Source: an uncultured Prevotella sp.
GTDB taxonomy: Bacteria > Bacteroidota > Bacteroidia > Bacteroidales > Bacteroidaceae
Length of the DNA stretch: 45,737 bases
Assembly (NCBI RefSeq): GCF_937863835.1
Contig: NZ_CALMHT010000123.1
Span: forward strand, 1 to 45,737
Direction of reading: 5' to 3'
Shown here: in pieces, positions 7,263 through 15,655 of the stretch
Numbering within the stretch: the first letter of the stretch is position 1
How the letters are laid out: each line of letters starts with the position of its first letter
The notes under the pieces: model-generated
Told to the model about the DNA's origin: nothing
Seen by the model: the letters and a program-made list of their open reading frames with translations, nothing else
Database searches by the model: none
Made by a program: the position numbers and the translations under genes

Positions 7263-8369
7263 ATGAATTTGTCTCCAGCCTTGGAAAAGGCATATACAAA
7301 AGAATCTTTGTCAGCCCGTGACGCTCAGCGTCTGGCAGAATTTATAGCCTTCGGACCGATTGTTTTTCAGGTATCTCGACTGATGATCAAGTTGGGTATC
7401 CTGGATTTACTGCGTGATAGTGATAATGGGATGACAATTGATGAGATAGCCTGTAAGACAGGGATGTCTGTATATGCCGTCAAGGTACTTGTCGAGGCTT
7501 CGCTTACGATTGGCACAGTACTTGTAGACAAGCAATCCGACAAATATCAGCTGTCAAAGACAGGTTGGTTTTTGATCAACGACCCTGCTACCCGAGTAAA
7601 TATCGACTTTAACCAAGATGTCAATTATGAAGGATTGTTTAATCTGGAAGAAGCTCTTAAAGAGGGTAAACCGGCTGGACTGAAGCATTTCGGCGACTGG
7701 CCCACGGTATACGAAGGACTGTCCCGCTTGCCCGAACAAGTGAAGAAGAGTTGGTTTGCATTCGATCATTTCTATTCTGACAGTTCTTTCGAACAGGCTC
7801 TTCAGATTGTATTTGCCAATAACCCTGATACATTACTCGATGTCGGTGGAAACACAGGTCGATGGGCAATGCGTTGCGTCGGTTATGACAAAAATGTGAA
7901 TGTGACGATTGTGGATTTACCGCAGCAGATCAAGATGATGCAGGAACAGACAAGAGGAAAAGACGGGGCCGACAGAATAGACGGTTATGCCACGAATCTG
8001 TTAGACCCGTCGTCAGAATTCCCGACCAACAAGCGATATGATGCCATCTGGATGAGTCAGTTTCTAGACTGTTTCGGTGAAGACGAAATATTCAGCATAT
8101 TAAGACGAGCAGAAAAGATCATGGACGACAATAACCGCCTTTATATCATGGAGACGTTATGGGACCGTCAGAAATATGAACCTGCGGCATTCTGTCTTAC
8201 ACAGATCAGTCTGTACTTTACCGCCATAGCCAACGGTAATAGTAAGATGTATAATTCGGATGATATGATCAGAATTATCAATAAGGCCGGAATGGAAGTG
8301 GAAACAATACATGACAATCTGGGGCAGGGACATAGTATCATAGTTTGTAAAAAATCAAATATCAAATAA
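7263..8369 (+). CDS. SAM-dependent class I methyltransferase
   Basis: 368 aa. The N-terminal third is a winged-helix dimerisation domain of the O-methyltransferase type (residues about 10-110). The C-terminal part is a Rossmann methyltransferase with motif I LLDVGGNTGR at 191-200 and a following acidic VTIVDLP strand. Aryl polyene and flexirubin pathways methylate the aromatic head group, so the likely substrate is the aryl ring or its hydroxyl on an ACP-bound intermediate. The next gene, 3 nt downstream, encodes an ACP. Whether methylation is on O or C cannot be decided from sequence. Confidence 0.88.
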   Translation: MNLSPALEKAYTKESLSARDAQRLAEFIAFGPIVFQVSRLMIKLGILDLLRDSDNGMTIDEIACKTGMSVYAVKVLVEASLTIGTVLVDKQSDKYQLSKTGWFLINDPATRVNIDFNQDVNYEGLFNLEEALKEGKPAGLKHFGDWPTVYEGLSRLPEQVKKSWFAFDHFYSDSSFEQALQIVFANNPDTLLDVGGNTGRWAMRCVGYDKNVNVTIVDLPQQIKMMQEQTRGKDGADRIDGYATNLLDPSSEFPTNKRYDAIWMSQFLDCFGEDEIFSILRRAEKIMDDNNRLYIMETLWDRQKYEPAAFCLTQISLYFTAIANGNSKMYNSDDMIRIINKAGMEVETIHDNLGQGHSIIVCKKSNIK

Positions 8370-8372
8370 ATA

Positions 8373-8621
8373 ATGGAAAGAAAAGAAATAGAAGAGAAAG
8401 TAAGAGAATTTCTAATTGATGATTTGGAAATCGACGAAGATAAAATCTCTGAAGAGGCTAAATTAAAAGACGACCTGGGTATAGACAGTTTGGATTTTGT
8501 TGATATCGTTGTTATCGTTGAGAAAAAATTCGGATTCAAAATCAAACCGGAAGAAATGGCAGAGGTGAAGACACTGAACCAGTTTTGCGACTACATAGAA
8601 AGTAAGGTAGGAAACAAATAA
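8373..8621 (+). CDS. Acyl carrier protein 1
   Basis: 82 aa, acidic and helical. S39 in the motif DLGIDSLDF is the 4'-phosphopantetheine attachment site. It carries the starter or growing polyene chain between the operon's enzymes. It is one of two carrier proteins in the operon (the other is at 12170), which matches aryl polyene clusters that also have two. It directly follows the methyltransferase and is 14 nt before the LpxL-like acyltransferase. Confidence 0.95.
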   Translation: MERKEIEEKVREFLIDDLEIDEDKISEEAKLKDDLGIDSLDFVDIVVIVEKKFGFKIKPEEMAEVKTLNQFCDYIESKVGNK

Positions 8622-8635
8622 CCAGAAGCAAAATA

Positions 8636-9520
8636 ATGGAAGATAGCCAATGGAAGGGTAAAACAGAAGGTACGCAGTGGATGCATAAAGCTCTTATCCA
8701 GAGTTTTAAGTATCTGAACCTCCGTTTCGTATATTGTGGTATGGCTATTTTGGTCATACCCTTTTATATGTTATTTGCCCATCGTGGTTATATATCCATG
8801 TATCATTTCTTCAGAAAAAGATTCGGATTTTCTCCAATCAAATCGTTCCTTTATGTGTATAAGAATCATTTCAGATTCGGACAGATTATATTGGACCGTT
8901 TTGCATTCTATGCAGGTAAAAAGTTTGATTTCAGCATAGAAAACTATGATGCGTTTCAAGAAAAAGTAAAGAGTAGTGGCGGAATGTTGATCGTAAGTTC
9001 ACATATTGGTAATTATGAACTGGCTGGTTATACCTTGAAGGCAAAAGAGAAACGATTTAATGCGGTCGTTTTTTCCGGTGAGGCCGAGATGGTAATGAAA
9101 AACCGTAATAAGTTTCTCACAGGCAATAACATAAGTATGATACCAGTCTCTGATGATATGTCGCATATCTTTAAGATCAACAATGCTTTAGAGGAAGGGG
9201 AAGTAGTTAGTATTCCTGGTGACAGAATCTTTGGGTCACCCCGTTATGTAGAATGTGATTTCTTTGGTTCAAAAGCGAAATTCCCTCTGGGACCTTTTGT
9301 CTTGGCTGTACAACGGAATGTGCCTGCTATCGCTATTTTCGTCATGAAAACGTCAACGATGAGGTATAACATACATATCCGTCAACTGATCGTTGATGAA
9401 CCTTGTGCCGACAAGAAGGAAAGGGTGAAAAAACTGGCACAAAAATTTGCCAGTACTGTTGAGGAAATCATACGCATATATCCTGAACAATGGTTTAACT
9501 ATTATGAATTCTGGAACTGA
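8636..9520 (+). CDS. LpxL/HtrB-like acyltransferase
   Basis: 294 aa, lysophospholipid/lipid A acyltransferase family. There is one N-terminal membrane segment (about 33-48), then the catalytic HX4E pair H123/E128 in SSHIGNYELAG. A later SIPGDRIFG block and a final EIIRIYPEQWFNYYEFW segment are typical of LpxL/LpxM-type enzymes. Such an enzyme could transfer the aryl polyene or a fatty acyl chain from ACP to a lipid anchor at the inner membrane. It is one of three acyltransferase domains in this operon, which suggests a product with more than one ester or amide linkage. Its stop overlaps the next ATG by one base. Confidence 0.9.
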   Translation: MEDSQWKGKTEGTQWMHKALIQSFKYLNLRFVYCGMAILVIPFYMLFAHRGYISMYHFFRKRFGFSPIKSFLYVYKNHFRFGQIILDRFAFYAGKKFDFSIENYDAFQEKVKSSGGMLIVSSHIGNYELAGYTLKAKEKRFNAVVFSGEAEMVMKNRNKFLTGNNISMIPVSDDMSHIFKINNALEEGEVVSIPGDRIFGSPRYVECDFFGSKAKFPLGPFVLAVQRNVPAIAIFVMKTSTMRYNIHIRQLIVDEPCADKKERVKKLAQKFASTVEEIIRIYPEQWFNYYEFWN

Positions 9521-9966
9521 TGGAAAAAAATGAATTTGAGACAATAGACATACAGGAACTGATACCACAGCGTCCGCCATTTATAATGATTGACAGATTG
9601 ATACACTTCGACCGTAAGGATACAGTGACAAATTTTACGGTCAGGGAAGATAATATATTTCTGGAAAATGGTCAGTTGGATGCTAGTGCGTTGGTGGAAA
9701 ACATAGCGCAGACTTGTGCGGCAAGGATGGGATATGTCAATCTGTATGTCAATAAGGACAGTGTCAAACTGGGCTTTATCGGTTCTATAAAGAATATGCA
9801 GATAAACCGCACTGCCCTTTTGGGTGAGACATTGACGACGACGATAAGTGTCGTAGAAGAAATAATGCGCCTCACACTCGTTACTGCCAGTATAAAGATA
9901 GGCGAAGAAGAAATCGTAACCGGTGAAATGAAGATAGCCCTGAGTGATATCGATTCTGTAAATTAG
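9520..9966 (+). CDS. Hotdog dehydratase-like protein, ApeP-like (Glu kept, His missing)
   Basis: 148 aa single hotdog domain related to 3-hydroxyacyl-ACP dehydratases. The N-terminus (IQELIPQRPPFIMIDRL) matches the FabZ/ApeP start. The central helix ALVENIAQTCAARMG aligns with FabZ LEAMAQATG, so E60 corresponds to the FabZ catalytic Glu. The usual GHFPGxPxxPGV loop is absent and the His position is occupied by a short ENGQ segment. It resembles the predicted dehydratases of the COG4706/ApeP type. It may pair with the hotdog protein at 16093, which has the His but not the Glu. Role: water elimination to give each double bond of the polyene. Confidence 0.85.
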   Translation: MEKNEFETIDIQELIPQRPPFIMIDRLIHFDRKDTVTNFTVREDNIFLENGQLDASALVENIAQTCAARMGYVNLYVNKDSVKLGFIGSIKNMQINRTALLGETLTTTISVVEEIMRLTLVTASIKIGEEEIVTGEMKIALSDIDSVN

Positions 9967-9976
9967 AATAAGTGGT

Positions 9977-10402
9977 ATGGATGAGAAACTATTGACTGCA
10001 TCAAAGAATTTGGAGATACGCTTCAGTGAGGTTGATTCCATGGATTTCGTATGGCATGGATCGTATCCGTTGTATTTTGAAGATGCCCGAGAGGCATTTG
10101 GCAAAAAATACGATTTGGGATATCTGTTGATATTCGATAGCGGTTTCTATGCACCATTAGTGGATTTGTCGTTTCATTATAAAAAACCGATTGTGTATGG
10201 AATGCACCCTCGTGTGGATATCTTTTATCGTCCAACGGAAGCAGCCAAGATTATATTTGATTATGAGATACATGATACCAAGGATAATGAACTGTTGGCG
10301 ACAGGCCGTTCAGTGCAGGTCTTTCTCGATAAAGATTATCAGTTGATGTGGACAAATCCTGAATTCTATGAAGAATGGAAAAGAAAGTGGGGCGTAAGAT
10401 GA
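9977..10402 (+). CDS. 4-hydroxybenzoyl-CoA-type acyl thioesterase
   Basis: 141 aa hotdog protein of the 4HBT/YbgC family. The active-site stretch EVDSMDFVWH places D20 where the catalytic Asp of 4-hydroxybenzoyl-CoA thioesterase lies, followed by YPLYFEDARE on the long central helix. It would hydrolyse an acyl-CoA or acyl-ACP thioester, either releasing aromatic starter or finished chain or clearing blocked carrier protein. Thioesterases of this family are regular members of aryl polyene clusters. Its stop overlaps the next start as ATGA (10399-10402). Confidence 0.88.
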   Translation: MDEKLLTASKNLEIRFSEVDSMDFVWHGSYPLYFEDAREAFGKKYDLGYLLIFDSGFYAPLVDLSFHYKKPIVYGMHPRVDIFYRPTEAAKIIFDYEIHDTKDNELLATGRSVQVFLDKDYQLMWTNPEFYEEWKRKWGVR

Positions 10403-11566
10403 TAGTCAGGATTGCGGATAATATTGTTTCACCATTAGGTTATACTACTGCCGATAATTATTCGGCAGTAAAGCAAGGAATGTCTGCATTGCACTACTAT
10501 GACCATGTGATGGACATCCCCGAACCGTTTACCGCATCTCTTTTTGATCATCAAAAATTGTCTGAGATTTTGGATCATCTCACTTTAAAGGACGAATACA
10601 CACGTTTCGAAAAGATAATTATACTCTCGATATACAAAGCCCTTAAAGGGACTGATATTGACGTAAGCCCTTAAAGGGACTGATATTGACGTAAAGTCGG
10701 ATAGAGTATTGTTTGTCATTTCCACGACTAAAGGTAATGTGGAATTACTTGATAGCAGAAGTGCCAAGTATCCTCCCGACCGGATTTATCTTGGTAAGGC
10801 AGCGAAGAGGATAGCTGAGTTTTTTGGTAATACGAACGAGCCGATCGTAGTATCTAATGCCTGCATATCCGGTTTATGTGCACAGATTACAGCCATGCGG
10901 ACTCTAGAAAGAGGTTTTTACGATTATGCGATCGTAGTAGGTGCAGATGTGCAGTCACGCTTTATTATTTCCGGTTTCCAGTCATTCAAGGCTTTGTCGA
11001 CAGCGGAATGCAAACCATTTGATGAAGATCGGAATGGACTGAATCTTGGCGAAGCGGCTGCGACGATTATATATAAGCGTACGGATTCGGCAGATGGATA
11101 TTGGATGGCAGTGCGAGGAGCGATACGTAATGACGCGACTCATATTTCCTGTCCGTCGAAAAAGGGTGAAGGAAGTTATAGAACATTGAAGTATGTGATC
11201 AGTCATGAAGATATAGACCAACTGGCGCTCATTAACGTACACGGAACATCCACGTTATACAATGATGAAATGGAGTCGGTCGCAATAACACGCGCAGGGC
11301 TGCAGAATGTTCCTGTCAATACATTGAAAGGATTTTATGGTCATACCATGGGTGCTGCCGGTATATTGGAAACGATTCTGTCAATGGCGTCTTTAGATGA
11401 TCATACGATATTGGCGACACGTGGGTATGAAAACTCAGGTGTCAGTTGTCCGTTGAATATTACAAATTACAACAGACAATCAGACAAGAAGTATTTTATT
11501 AAACTGATATCCGGTTTTGGAGGATGTAATGCGGCCATGCTGTTCAAGAAAGGAGGCTCGATATGA
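10399..11566 (+). pseudogene. Beta-ketoacyl-ACP synthase (KS 2), frameshifted by a 28-bp tandem duplication
   Basis: The start at 10399 is set by an ATGA overlap with the thioesterase. As written, translation stops at 10674 after 91 aa, because the 28-bp unit 10637-10664 is repeated exactly at 10665-10692 and shifts the frame by one. Removing one copy gives an uninterrupted 379-aa protein whose join reads GTDIDVKSDRVLFV. The restored protein has a full condensing-enzyme triad: C146 in SNACISG, H272 in NVHGTSTLYND and H306 in FYGHTMGAAG, with K301. The downstream part shows no other damage, so the lesion is recent, reversible or an assembly error. A fragment initiated at TTG 10709 would lack the first 95 residues and is unlikely to fold. 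Two intact KS genes remain. Confidence 0.9.
10637..10692 (+). repeat. Exact 28-bp tandem direct duplication inside KS 2
   Basis: Unit 1 is 10637-10664 and unit 2 is 10665-10692; they are identical and adjoining, and the first two bases of the unit (AA) recur after unit 2. Twenty-eight is one more than a multiple of three, so the extra copy shifts the frame and creates TAA at 10672-10674. Each unit contains CCCTTAAAGGG, a small imperfect palindrome that could promote polymerase slippage. Confidence 0.97.
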
Positions 11567-12168
11567 AGATAAGCCAATATGTGAGGATCCATCCAGAACA
11601 GATATTACTGAATGGACATATTATTACCACTGAAAGTACCGGTGCGGAAATGTTGGTGGAAGTGTATCGTAAAAAGATAAACGATTATCCTAAATTCTTT
11701 AAAATGGACGACCTGAGCCGTTTGGGATTTATCGCATCTGAATTATTATTGCAAAATGAGAAAGACAGACTGCATGACAGCGAGCACCGTGCGATTATGT
11801 TGTTCAACAGTAGCAGTTCCATAGATAATGACAGACGTTACCAGAAAACAATCGACAGTTTGGACAATTATTATCCAAGTCCTTCATTATTTGTATATAC
11901 ATTGCCCAATATAGTAGCCGGTGAAATCGCCATACGTAATAAATACTATGGTGAAACTTCATTTTATGTACTGGATAAGTTTGATGCACGTATCATCTGG
12001 CAGACTGTAGATACGGCATTTTGTGACGCCGACACCACATCCGTCATGTGCGGTTGGTTGGAATGTGATGAAAAAGATACATTTGATGTATGTATGTTTA
12101 TCGTCGGTGAAGACGGAAACAGCGAATTTAATATAGAAAATATAAATAAACAATATAATAATAGATAG
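11563..12168 (+). CDS. Ketosynthase-like N-terminal domain protein without catalytic Cys
   Basis: 201 aa. The segment YTLPNIVAGEIAIRNKYYGE matches the strand-turn-helix that precedes the nucleophile in the thiolase fold of condensing enzymes. At the position expected for the active-site Cys it has DKFDAR instead, and neither catalytic His motif is present. It is about half the length of a normal KS. Similar short KS N-terminal-domain proteins (Ketoacyl-synt_2 type) occur in flexirubin/aryl polyene clusters. It is probably a structural partner, not an enzyme. It overlaps KS 2 by 4 nt and ends 1 nt before ACP 2. Family placement is by eye and moderately sure. Confidence 0.65.
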   Translation: MKISQYVRIHPEQILLNGHIITTESTGAEMLVEVYRKKINDYPKFFKMDDLSRLGFIASELLLQNEKDRLHDSEHRAIMLFNSSSSIDNDRRYQKTIDSLDNYYPSPSLFVYTLPNIVAGEIAIRNKYYGETSFYVLDKFDARIIWQTVDTAFCDADTTSVMCGWLECDEKDTFDVCMFIVGEDGNSEFNIENINKQYNNR

Positions 12169-12169
12169 A

Positions 12170-12427
12170 ATGGAAGAGTTAATTGTAGAACTTAAAAAAC
12201 AGATTATTGAAGTCTTGAATCTTGAAGATGTCAAACCGGAAGATATTGATAATGATGCGCCTCTGTTCGGAGAAGGATTAGGTCTGGACTCTATTGATGC
12301 ACTGGAACTCATCGTCCTGATGGAGAAGAATTACGGAATCAAGATTAAAGACCCTTCTGCAGGCAAAGAAATATTCAAGTCGGTCAATACCATGGCTGAA
12401 TATATATCAAAGAACAGAAAGAAGTAA
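12170..12427 (+). CDS. Acyl carrier protein 2
   Basis: 85 aa. The phosphopantetheine attachment site is S41 in GLGLDSIDALEL. It differs enough from ACP 1 (DLGIDSLDF) that the two probably serve different enzymes, for example starter handling against elongation. It lies between the short KS-like protein and KS 3, with gaps of 1 and 10 nt. Confidence 0.95.
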   Translation: MEELIVELKKQIIEVLNLEDVKPEDIDNDAPLFGEGLGLDSIDALELIVLMEKNYGIKIKDPSAGKEIFKSVNTMAEYISKNRKK

Positions 12428-12437
12428 CAAACATACT

Positions 12438-13637
12438 ATGTCTGAAAGAATCTTGATAACTGGTGCCGGAGTCGTATCCGCTATAGGATTGAATAAGGCG
12501 GAGACTCTTGATGCACTTATAAACGGACGTACTGGTATTGGTAAACTGAAATACCTAAAGACGGAACATACTGAATTTCCTGTCGGGGAGGTAAAACTTT
12601 CTGATGCGGAAATGGAAAGGATGCTCGGTATAAAAAGCGGTGTGGCAACAACCAGAACATTCCTTATGGGAACATTGGCATTAAAGGAAGCTCTTGACGA
12701 AGCACAATTACTTGATGCAAAAAAACGCAATGTGTCTTTTGTTTCAGGTACAACGGTAGGCGGTATGGACAAGAGTGAACAATATTATCTGGATTTTATT
12801 GACAATGACAGTAAAAATGAATATATAAAAACTCATGACTGTGGGGCTTGTACTGAAATGATAGCCAATCATTTCGGCATATTCGATTTTGTGACATCCA
12901 TATCCACGGCTTGTTCATCGGCTGCCAATGCTATCATATTAGGCGCAAACCTGATAAGGAGTGGACAGACTGAGATTGTGGTGGCTGGTGGTAGTGAATG
13001 TATAACGAAGTTTCACCTTAACGGCTTTAATTCACTGATGATTCTTGATCATGAACAATGTCGTCCATTCGATAGAACACGAAACGGACTGAATCTTGGT
13101 GAAGGAGCGTCATACTTGGTCTTGGAATCTGAAACCTCGGCACGGAAAAGAAATGCAAAAATTCTAGGTGAGTTATCCGGTTATGGAAATGCTTGTGACG
13201 CATATCACCAGACGGCATCTTCTCCAGATGGTGACGGAGCTTATATAGCGATGAAGAAAGCTCTAGCCATGGCCGGATTGAATCCATGGGATATCCAATA
13301 TGTAAATGCTCATGGTACAGGAACACCTAATAATGACGAAAGTGAATCGCATGCATTGATGAGATTGTTTGGAGATCATGTTCCGGCTGTATCATCCACA
13401 AAATCATTTACGGGACATACGACCAGCGCATCAGGTTCTATCGAAGCCACAATCTGTCTGTTAACTATGAATCATCAGTTTTTGCCGGTTAATCTTAATT
13501 GGAAGAATCCGATGGATGGTGGTATTATCCCTGTTGTTGACAGCAAACCCAATGGTGAGGTAAAACATGTGATGTGTAATGCTTTCGGTTTTGGAGGAAA
13601 TGATTCAGCTATCGTATTATCCAAATATATTGAATGA
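12438..13637 (+). CDS. Beta-ketoacyl-ACP synthase (KS 3), intact triad
   Basis: 399 aa FabF-type ketosynthase. The catalytic residues are C159 in STACSSAANAI, H292 in NAHGTGTPNND and H327 in KSFTGH, with K322. It overlaps the next gene, a KS-like protein without catalytic residues, in an ATGATGA junction. That tight pairing of an active KS with an inactive partner is the classical arrangement of a KS/chain-length-factor heterodimer, so KS 3 is the best candidate for the main polyene elongase (ApeO-like). The pairing is inferred from gene order. Confidence 0.93.
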   Translation: MSERILITGAGVVSAIGLNKAETLDALINGRTGIGKLKYLKTEHTEFPVGEVKLSDAEMERMLGIKSGVATTRTFLMGTLALKEALDEAQLLDAKKRNVSFVSGTTVGGMDKSEQYYLDFIDNDSKNEYIKTHDCGACTEMIANHFGIFDFVTSISTACSSAANAIILGANLIRSGQTEIVVAGGSECITKFHLNGFNSLMILDHEQCRPFDRTRNGLNLGEGASYLVLESETSARKRNAKILGELSGYGNACDAYHQTASSPDGDGAYIAMKKALAMAGLNPWDIQYVNAHGTGTPNNDESESHALMRLFGDHVPAVSSTKSFTGHTTSASGSIEATICLLTMNHQFLPVNLNWKNPMDGGIIPVVDSKPNGEVKHVMCNAFGFGGNDSAIVLSKYIE

Positions 13638-14662
13638 TGAGCAATCGAAGAATATATATACAAACGGCCGCACAGATTTCTATACAGAAACCATTGACGG
13701 AAGAATGGTTGGACAGTCCTGTCGTCTATAACGAACCGTACACTCGTTCTATAGACCCGAATTTTAAGGAATATCTGGACCCGATGCAATCGCGCAGGAT
13801 GGGTAAAGTTCTGAAACGCGCTCTTGTTACGGCAACAAAATCGATGGCGGATGCCGGAATCGACAAACCGGATGCTGTGATTACCGGTACCGGACTGGGA
13901 TGTATCGAGAATACGGAGCATTTTCTGGATCAATTGTGCCGGGATGGCGAGGAGATGCTTAAACCGACATACTTTATGCAGTCAACTCACAATACAATCG
14001 GTTCTCTCATCAGTATCCATATAAAATGTAACGGATATAATACCACTTATTCGCATAAGAGTGTGTCATTCGATTCTGCATTACTGGATGCCATAACACA
14101 AATAAGACTTGGTGATATTAATAATGCTCTGGTTTGTGGAAATGATGAGATGACACCTTCTTATTTTGATATACTGAAACGGACCGGTTATGTTGGGCGA
14201 AAAGGAGAGACTGTTTGCGGAGAGGCGTCGGTAGCCATGATGATAAGTGACGTGGATACGAAGACTAATCTTTGTGAGATAGCAGGAATGAAGATGCTTT
14301 ATACAGAAGAAAAAGAGTTGCTGCATCAATCAATTGACAACTTACTGGTTGAAGCTGGCATAAATGTTCCGGATGCCATGATGTGTGGCGTGAACGGAAC
14401 ATCCGACAACGATGCTGTCTATGAGACAGTGATGGACTGGTATCGTGATTCCGCCGTTTTGCATTACAAACATATCTTTGGGGAATGTTATGCAGCATCA
14501 AGTCTTGGTGTATACGTTTCCGCAAATTGTTTAAATAGAGGTTTCGTACCAAAATTTATGAGATACGATATGGGTGGAGAGACAGAGATAAGGAATCTCT
14601 TGGTAGTGAATCATTCGGATATGAGAAATATATCGTTAATATTATTAAAACGTTGCTTATGA
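13634..14662 (+). CDS. Ketosynthase-like chain-length-factor candidate (catalytically inactive)
   Basis: 342 aa. It aligns along the thiolase fold of condensing enzymes but lacks all catalytic residues. The Cys position is S143 in SHKSVSFDSA, the first His motif reads VNGTSDND with Asn in place of His, and the second reads YKHIFGECY with Glu in place of His. The Lys of that motif is kept. This pattern and its start overlapping KS 3 (ATG 13634 or 13637) suggest a chain-length factor that heterodimerises with KS 3, comparable to ApeC. It is somewhat shorter than a usual KS or CLF (about 400 aa). Confidence 0.78.
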   Translation: MMSNRRIYIQTAAQISIQKPLTEEWLDSPVVYNEPYTRSIDPNFKEYLDPMQSRRMGKVLKRALVTATKSMADAGIDKPDAVITGTGLGCIENTEHFLDQLCRDGEEMLKPTYFMQSTHNTIGSLISIHIKCNGYNTTYSHKSVSFDSALLDAITQIRLGDINNALVCGNDEMTPSYFDILKRTGYVGRKGETVCGEASVAMMISDVDTKTNLCEIAGMKMLYTEEKELLHQSIDNLLVEAGINVPDAMMCGVNGTSDNDAVYETVMDWYRDSAVLHYKHIFGECYAASSLGVYVSANCLNRGFVPKFMRYDMGGETEIRNLLVVNHSDMRNISLILLKRCL

Positions 14663-15009
14663 GATTACTGTTGATTTCTATCGTGCAATGTCTTTTGCTT
14701 GCTGGTGGACAAGTCTTACTGAAGTTTGCCATGACTCAGATGGGTGTCTTCTCATGGAGTCTGAATTTCTTTACACGCCAATTGACCAACTGGTGGTTTC
14801 TGGGTTGTGGTATATGTTATGCCCTGGCTACAATGTTGTGGATGTATATCATTAAAACATTCCCGTTCAGTATGGCATATCCTATGATTTCGCTGAGTTA
14901 TGTGTTCGGTATGTTTGCAGCAATATTCGTTTTTCACGAACAAGTGCCTGTTACCAGATGGCTCGGCGTATTACTGATTATGGGTGGTTGTTTCTTAATA
15001 GCTAAATAA
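14659..15009 (+). CDS. Small EamA/SMR-like four-helix membrane transporter
   Basis: 116 aa from the ATG at 14659, which forms an ATGA overlap with the gene before it. It has four predicted membrane helices: LLLISIVQCLLLAGGQVLL, WWFLGCGICYALATMLWMYI, MISLSYVFGMFAAIFVF and WLGVLLIMGGCFLIA. It belongs to the drug/metabolite transporter superfamily and resembles the half-size ArnE/ArnF-like flippases. It might flip a lipid-linked intermediate or an amphipathic precursor across the inner membrane. Such small proteins usually act as dimers. Substrate unknown. Confidence 0.78.
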   Translation: MRLLLISIVQCLLLAGGQVLLKFAMTQMGVFSWSLNFFTRQLTNWWFLGCGICYALATMLWMYIIKTFPFSMAYPMISLSYVFGMFAAIFVFHEQVPVTRWLGVLLIMGGCFLIAK

Positions 15010-15013
15010 ATGG

Positions 15014-15655
15014 ATGATGAAAAAAATTATTTTATTTGTGTTCTTTAGTATGATGGTCGTCGCAATTCATGCACAATCGATGCGTGAAGTATCTTCTGCA
15101 CAACAGAAGTCGATGGTGAACAAGATAAACACTACAGCAACGGCGATCAGAACAATACAATGTTCATTCGTGCAGACGAAGAAAATGTCATTTCTTAATG
15201 ATAAGATGGTTTCACGTGGCGTGATGTATTACGATAATCATTCTCGACTTCGTTGGGAGTACACATCACCTTATAAGTATATTTTTATTCTGAACAACAA
15301 CAAGGTGTATATCAAGTCTGCCCGTAAGACGAATACGATTGATATAAAGAGCAGCCGTCTTTTCCAAAGTATAGCCCGTATCATGATGAATAGTGTTACG
15401 GGACGCAGTTTAACAGACAATGGCGATTTTACTGTCAAAATGTATGTCAATGGTGATGAGTGGGTCGCTTTCCTTACGCCGAAGCGCAGTGATATGAAAA
15501 AGATGTTCAAGTCTATTCATCTTTATTTTGACAGCAGTCGTTCGATGGTCTCGAAAGTTGAAATGTTAGAGAAAAATGGTGATTCTACAGTCATATTGCT
15601 TCATGGAGTTAAAACGAATACCGGTATTAATGAGAAGGTCTTTAGTGCTAATTAG
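15014..15655 (+). CDS. LolA-like outer-membrane lipoprotein carrier protein
   Basis: 213 aa with a signal peptide (cleavage about AIHA before Gln). The core pattern QCSFVQTKKMSFLND and the RLRWEYTSPYKYIFILNNNK strand pair are typical of LolA/LolB-fold proteins. A LolA-fold protein in such an operon would probably chaperone the hydrophobic polyene lipid through the periplasm, not general lipoproteins. LolA-like genes are regular members of aryl polyene clusters. ATG 15017 is an equally good start. Confidence 0.88.
   Translation: MMKKIILFVFFSMMVVAIHAQSMREVSSAQQKSMVNKINTTATAIRTIQCSFVQTKKMSFLNDKMVSRGVMYYDNHSRLRWEYTSPYKYIFILNNNKVYIKSARKTNTIDIKSSRLFQSIARIMMNSVTGRSLTDNGDFTVKMYVNGDEWVAFLTPKRSDMKKMFKSIHLYFDSSRSMVSKVEMLEKNGDSTVILLHGVKTNTGINEKVFSAN

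Noticed and set aside
10375..10674. A separate 99-aa gene before the ketosynthase
   Set aside because: It is the 5' part of the frameshifted ketosynthase. Its own upstream ATG at 10375 lies inside the thioesterase gene, and deleting one 28-bp unit joins it in frame to the following KS sequence.
10709..11566. A separate 285-aa ketosynthase starting at TTG
   Set aside because: It lacks the N-terminal 95 residues of the fold and has no ribosome-binding context. It is the 3' part of the same broken gene.
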